Origin: Oscillospiraceae bacterium
Lineage (GTDB): Bacteria > Bacillota > Clostridia > Oscillospirales > UBA929
NCBI GenBank assembly: GCA_009777685.1
Contig: WRLJ01000064.1
Coordinates: 1 to 8,278, forward strand
Length of the DNA: 8,278 nucleotides
Direction: 5' to 3'
Shown here: in pieces, positions 5,894 to 8,278 of the stretch
Numbering within the stretch: the first letter of the stretch is position 1
Layout: the number at the start of each line of letters is the position of its first letter
Translations under genes and position numbers: made by a program
Notes under the pieces: generated by a model
Told to the model about the DNA's origin: nothing
Database searches by the model: none
Seen by the model: the letters and a program-made list of their open reading frames with translations, nothing else

Positions 5894-5939
5894 GCGGACG
5901 GAGTCAGAGCAGAAGTAAGCGCATGAGGACGCAATTCAC

Positions 5940-5969
5940 TTGCGCCCCCGGTGCTTGGCATGATATAAT
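5940..5969 (+). promoter_or_regulatory. Extended -10 promoter for the topoisomerase subunit gene
   Basis: TGATATAAT at 5961-5969 is a perfect extended -10 (TGn followed by TATAAT). The best -35, TTGCGC at 5940-5945, matches only 3 of 6 bases, which an extended -10 tolerates. Transcription would start near 5976, giving a leader of ~50 nt. AGGTGA at 6017-6022 then serves as ribosome binding site for the ATG at 6027. Confidence 0.75.
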
Positions 5970-6026
5970 GAGCGTCGCGGAGACGAAGAGCGCGTAACCC
6001 CAAATCCAATGTGAACAGGTGAAGGT

Positions 6027-8063
6027 ATGCCGAAAAAACAAGACTACACCAATGAATCCATATCCGCCTTAAAGGGCGCCGACCGGGTGCGCAAGCGGCC
6101 CGGCGTGATCTTCGGCTCGGACGGGCTGGAGGGCTGTCAGCACGCCTTTTTTGAAATCCTCTCCAACTCCATTGACGAGGCGCGCGAGGGCCACGGCAAA
6201 ACCATCCGCGTGCGCGTCTTCCCCGACGACTCCATCGAGGTCGAGGACTTCGGGCGCGGCTGCCCCGTGGACTGGAACGAAAACGAACAGCGCTACAACT
6301 GGGAGCTGGTCTTCTGCGAGCTGTACGCCGGCGGCAAGTACCACATCGGGGATGAAAATTACGAGTTTTCCCTCGGCCTGAACGGCCTGGGCTCCTGCGC
6401 CACGCAGTACAGCTCCGCGTATATGGACGTTCAGGTGCGCCGCGACGGCTTTTTGTACACCCTCCGCTTTGAGCGCGGCGACATCGTGGGCGAGATGCGC
6501 AAGGAACCGTACAGCGGCCGCAAGACCGGCTCACTGCACCGCTGGAAGCCGGACCTGGAGGTCTTCACCGACATCGCCATCCCCTCCGAATACTATTTTG
6601 ACGTCCTGCGCCGTCAGGCCGTGGTCAACCCCGGCGTGGTGTTCCAGCTGGACTATAAGGGCGAGAAGCGCGAGTATCTTTATGAAAACGGCTTGCCGGA
6701 CTACCTGCGCGAGGTCGTCGCCGAGCAGTCCGGCCTGCTGGCCGCCGGCGCGGAGGACGGCGAAGAAGAGCCCGATTCCGGCGAGGGGGCCAAGCCCTTC
6801 CTGACCCGCCCCGTGCTGTGGCAGACCGAGCGGCGGGGCCGGGACCGCGAGGACAAGGACGAGTATAAGGTGCGCCTGTCCGCCGCGTTCTGTTTTTCCC
6901 AGACGGCGGCCCTGCAGGAGCATTACCATAACTCGTCGTTTTTAGAGCACGGCGGCTCGCCCGTCGCGGCAACCAAGAGCGCGTTTGTCTCCGCCATCGA
7001 CGCCTGGCTGAAGGCCAACAACAAGTACAACAAGGGCGAGAGCAAGCCCTCGTGGCAGGACATCAGCGACTGTCTGGTGCTGGTCAGTAGCAATTTCTCC
7101 ACGCAGACCAGCTATGAAAACCAGACCAAAAAAGCCATCACCAATAAGTTTGTCGCCGAGGCCATGACGGAGTTTCTCAAATCGCGCCTCGAGGTGTACT
7201 TCATCGAGAACAAGGAGGACGCCGAGCGCATCGCGGCGCAGGTGCTGGTCAACAAGCGCAGCCGCGAGATGGCGGAAAAAACGCGCCTCGGCCTGAAAAA
7301 GAAAATGTCCGGGGGCCTGGACATCGCCACGCGCGTGCAAAAATTCCACGACTGCCGCACGCGGGACCTCGAGCGCCGCGAGCTGTACATCGTGGAGGGG
7401 GACTCGGCGATGGGCGCGTGCATTCAGGCCCGCGACAGTGATTTTCAGGCCATTATCCCCGTGCGCGGCAAAATCCTGAACTGCCTGAAAAGCGAATACG
7501 CCAAGATATTCAAAAACGAAATCATCACGGACTTGATTAAAGTTTTAGGATGCGGCGCGGAGGTCAAAAGCAAGGCGGCCGGGGGCGTGTCCTCCTTTGA
7601 CCTGGGCAGCCTGCGCTGGAAGCGCGTGATCATCTGCACCGACGCCGACGTGGACGGCTTCCATATCCGCACGATGATTCTGGCGATGCTGTACCGCCTG
7701 ACGCCGCAATTGATCGAGGAGGGCTTTGTCTATATCGCGGAAAGCCCGCTGTTTGAGCTGACGTATAGGGATAAGACGGCCTTCGCCTACACGGACGCGG
7801 AAAAAGAGCGCGTCCTGGAGGAGTGGGGCCGCCCCAAGGGCGCGCGCGTGAGCCGGTCGAAGGGCCTGGGCGAGAACGAGCCGGACATGATGTGGATGAC
7901 CACCATGAACCCCGCCAGCCGCCGGCTGCTGCAGGTCGTCCCCGAGGAGGCCGCCCGGACCGCCGCCGTGTTTGACCTGCTGCTGGGCGACAATTTGCAG
8001 GGCCGCAAGGATTTCATCACGGACCACGGGGCCGAGTACCTGGAGCTGGCGGACATCAGCTAA
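6027..8063 (+). CDS. Type IIA DNA topoisomerase subunit B (GyrB/ParE family, divergent clostridial type)
   Basis: A complete 678-residue ATPase subunit of a type IIA topoisomerase, which with an A subunit passes one DNA duplex through another using ATP. The GHKL ATPase domain shows E43-x-x-x-N47 (catalytic Glu and Mg-binding Asn), D74-F-G-R-G78, the lid region A-G-G-K (101-104), G-L-N-G-L-G (117-122) and the transducer Q366-T-K368 that contacts ATP. The Toprim domain has E457-G-D-S-A, P-V-R-G-K-I-L-N (478-485) and D539-A-D541-V-D543-G with the Mg-binding acids intact, then K-G-L-G-E (612-616). All catalytic residues are present. The sequence departs from ordinary GyrB, with L-S-N-S-I-D-E-A where most have V-D-N-S-I-D-E-A, and has an acidic linker at ~241-255. 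From memory it resembles a second GyrB/ParE-like protein of Clostridia that may act as topoisomerase IV. The usual downstream A-subunit gene is absent; the next gene is convergent. Start supported by AGGTGA 4 nt upstream. Confidence 0.92.
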   Translation: MPKKQDYTNESISALKGADRVRKRPGVIFGSDGLEGCQHAFFEILSNSIDEAREGHGKTIRVRVFPDDSIEVEDFGRGCPVDWNENEQRYNWELVFCELYAGGKYHIGDENYEFSLGLNGLGSCATQYSSAYMDVQVRRDGFLYTLRFERGDIVGEMRKEPYSGRKTGSLHRWKPDLEVFTDIAIPSEYYFDVLRRQAVVNPGVVFQLDYKGEKREYLYENGLPDYLREVVAEQSGLLAAGAEDGEEEPDSGEGAKPFLTRPVLWQTERRGRDREDKDEYKVRLSAAFCFSQTAALQEHYHNSSFLEHGGSPVAATKSAFVSAIDAWLKANNKYNKGESKPSWQDISDCLVLVSSNFSTQTSYENQTKKAITNKFVAEAMTEFLKSRLEVYFIENKEDAERIAAQVLVNKRSREMAEKTRLGLKKKMSGGLDIATRVQKFHDCRTRDLERRELYIVEGDSAMGACIQARDSDFQAIIPVRGKILNCLKSEYAKIFKNEIITDLIKVLGCGAEVKSKAAGGVSSFDLGSLRWKRVIICTDADVDGFHIRTMILAMLYRLTPQLIEEGFVYIAESPLFELTYRDKTAFAYTDAEKERVLEEWGRPKGARVSRSKGLGENEPDMMWMTTMNPASRRLLQVVPEEAARTAAVFDLLLGDNLQGRKDFITDHGAEYLELADIS

Positions 8064-8100
8064 CGCCGCCGCAAAGCGGAGCGGGAGACCGTGCCCGCGT

Positions 8101-8278
8101 TCAGGCGTCAATCCTCGACAACTCTTCTGTAATCAGGCAAACCGCAAGGGTAAAGGCGCTGATTCGTCTTTGGGTTAGCGTGTGCTGAGGCGTGCCCGCT
8201 TTCAATTTTTCCAGGGCTTTCTCACATTTGCTTATGGTGGAGGAAATGGATTTCAGAGCTTCCTCCAAGTCCGCTTTC
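8101..8278 (-). CDS. Small conserved-looking helical protein, C-terminal part (5' end outside window)
   Basis: On the minus strand a frame enters at the window edge and runs 58 codons to the TGA at 8103-8101. The sequence is typical of a real protein: amphipathic helical segments such as K-A-D-L-E-E-A-L and K-C-E-K-A-L-E-K-L-K, a central G-T-P-Q-H-T-L-T-Q-R-R-I, a hydrophobic helix A-F-T-L-A-V-C-L-I, then E-E-L-S-R-I-D-A at the C-terminus. It resembles short uncharacterised proteins of Clostridia with a K-C-E-K ... K-x-G-x-x-Q-H/W-T-L pattern, recalled from memory and not checked. No function is known to me. It is convergent with the topoisomerase gene, with only 37 bp between the stop codons. 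Confidence 0.7.
   Translation of the reverse strand, partial: KADLEEALKSISSTISKCEKALEKLKAGTPQHTLTQRRISAFTLAVCLITEELSRIDA

Larger units (their letters stand above)
5172..5939. other. Non-coding intergenic repeat island
   Basis: About 770 bp between the two divergent promoters hold no convincing gene. The stretch contains eight perfect-stem hairpins, three GTAGGG (5202, 5253, 5440) and three CCCTAC (5405, 5485, 5867) motifs that edge hairpin units, an inverted ~70-bp repeat pair, and an AT-richer core at ~5491-5640. It resembles the dispersed palindromic (REP/MITE-like) elements found between genes in many Clostridia. That assignment is inference because other copies cannot be seen here. Confidence 0.75.

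Noticed and set aside
5172..6026. tRNA, rRNA or riboswitch in the long intergenic gap
   Set aside because: I saw no cloverleaf, rRNA motif or known riboswitch core; the stems are simple perfect palindromes, better explained as dispersed repeats.
8065..8084. Possible terminator CGCCGC...GCGGAGCG after the topoisomerase gene
   Set aside because: The stem is imperfect and there is no T-run on either strand; termination between the convergent genes cannot be assigned from sequence.

Overview
The window looks like the chromosome of a GC-rich Gram-positive Clostridia, most plausibly an uncultured Oscillospirales/Oscillospiraceae-type gut bacterium. Three observations point there: a secreted surface protein with a sortase-type C-terminus (NPQTG, hydrophobic helix, Arg-rich tail), an atypical GyrB/ParE homologue of a type I recall from Clostridia, and clusters of intergenic hairpin repeats edged by GTAGGG/CCCTAC. 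The taxonomic call is inference; no rRNA or marker gene is present.

Layout. (1) Bases 1-1456, plus strand: the 3' end of one Gfo/Idh/MocA-family oxidoreductase, then a complete second one 17 bp downstream behind a strong GGAGG site. They look co-transcribed and probably belong to a sugar, sugar-acid or polyol catabolic operon whose remainder lies to the left. (2) Bases 1472-1519: a GC-rich hairpin with a T-run that ends this operon and may also serve the convergent gene. (3) Bases 1518-5054, minus strand: a 1178-residue secreted, wall-anchored protein with signal peptide, von Willebrand A domain with intact MIDAS, a long uncharacterised middle, two SpaA/Cna-B-like isopeptide domains, a Pro/Asp/Glu repeat stalk coded by 27-bp DNA repeats, and the sorting signal. 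It has its own well-formed promoter at 5115-5143. (4) Bases 5172-5939: a non-coding repeat island with eight perfect-stem hairpins, a pair of inverted ~70-bp repeats about 90% identical, and an AT-richer core carrying a promoter-like sequence. (5) Bases 5940-8063, plus strand: an extended -10 promoter and a complete 678-residue ATPase/Toprim subunit of a type IIA topoisomerase, without its A-subunit partner next to it. (6) Bases 8101-8278, minus strand: the C-terminal 58 residues of a small uncharacterised helical protein that runs off the window.

The genes do not form one functional system. They are three independent transcription units plus a gene end, arranged convergently at ~1500 and ~8080 and divergently around the repeat island. 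The points most worth a second look are the tip-adhesin-like surface protein and its hypervariable-looking stalk, the repeat island, and the stand-alone topoisomerase B subunit. I did not find convincing evidence for a new multi-gene system.
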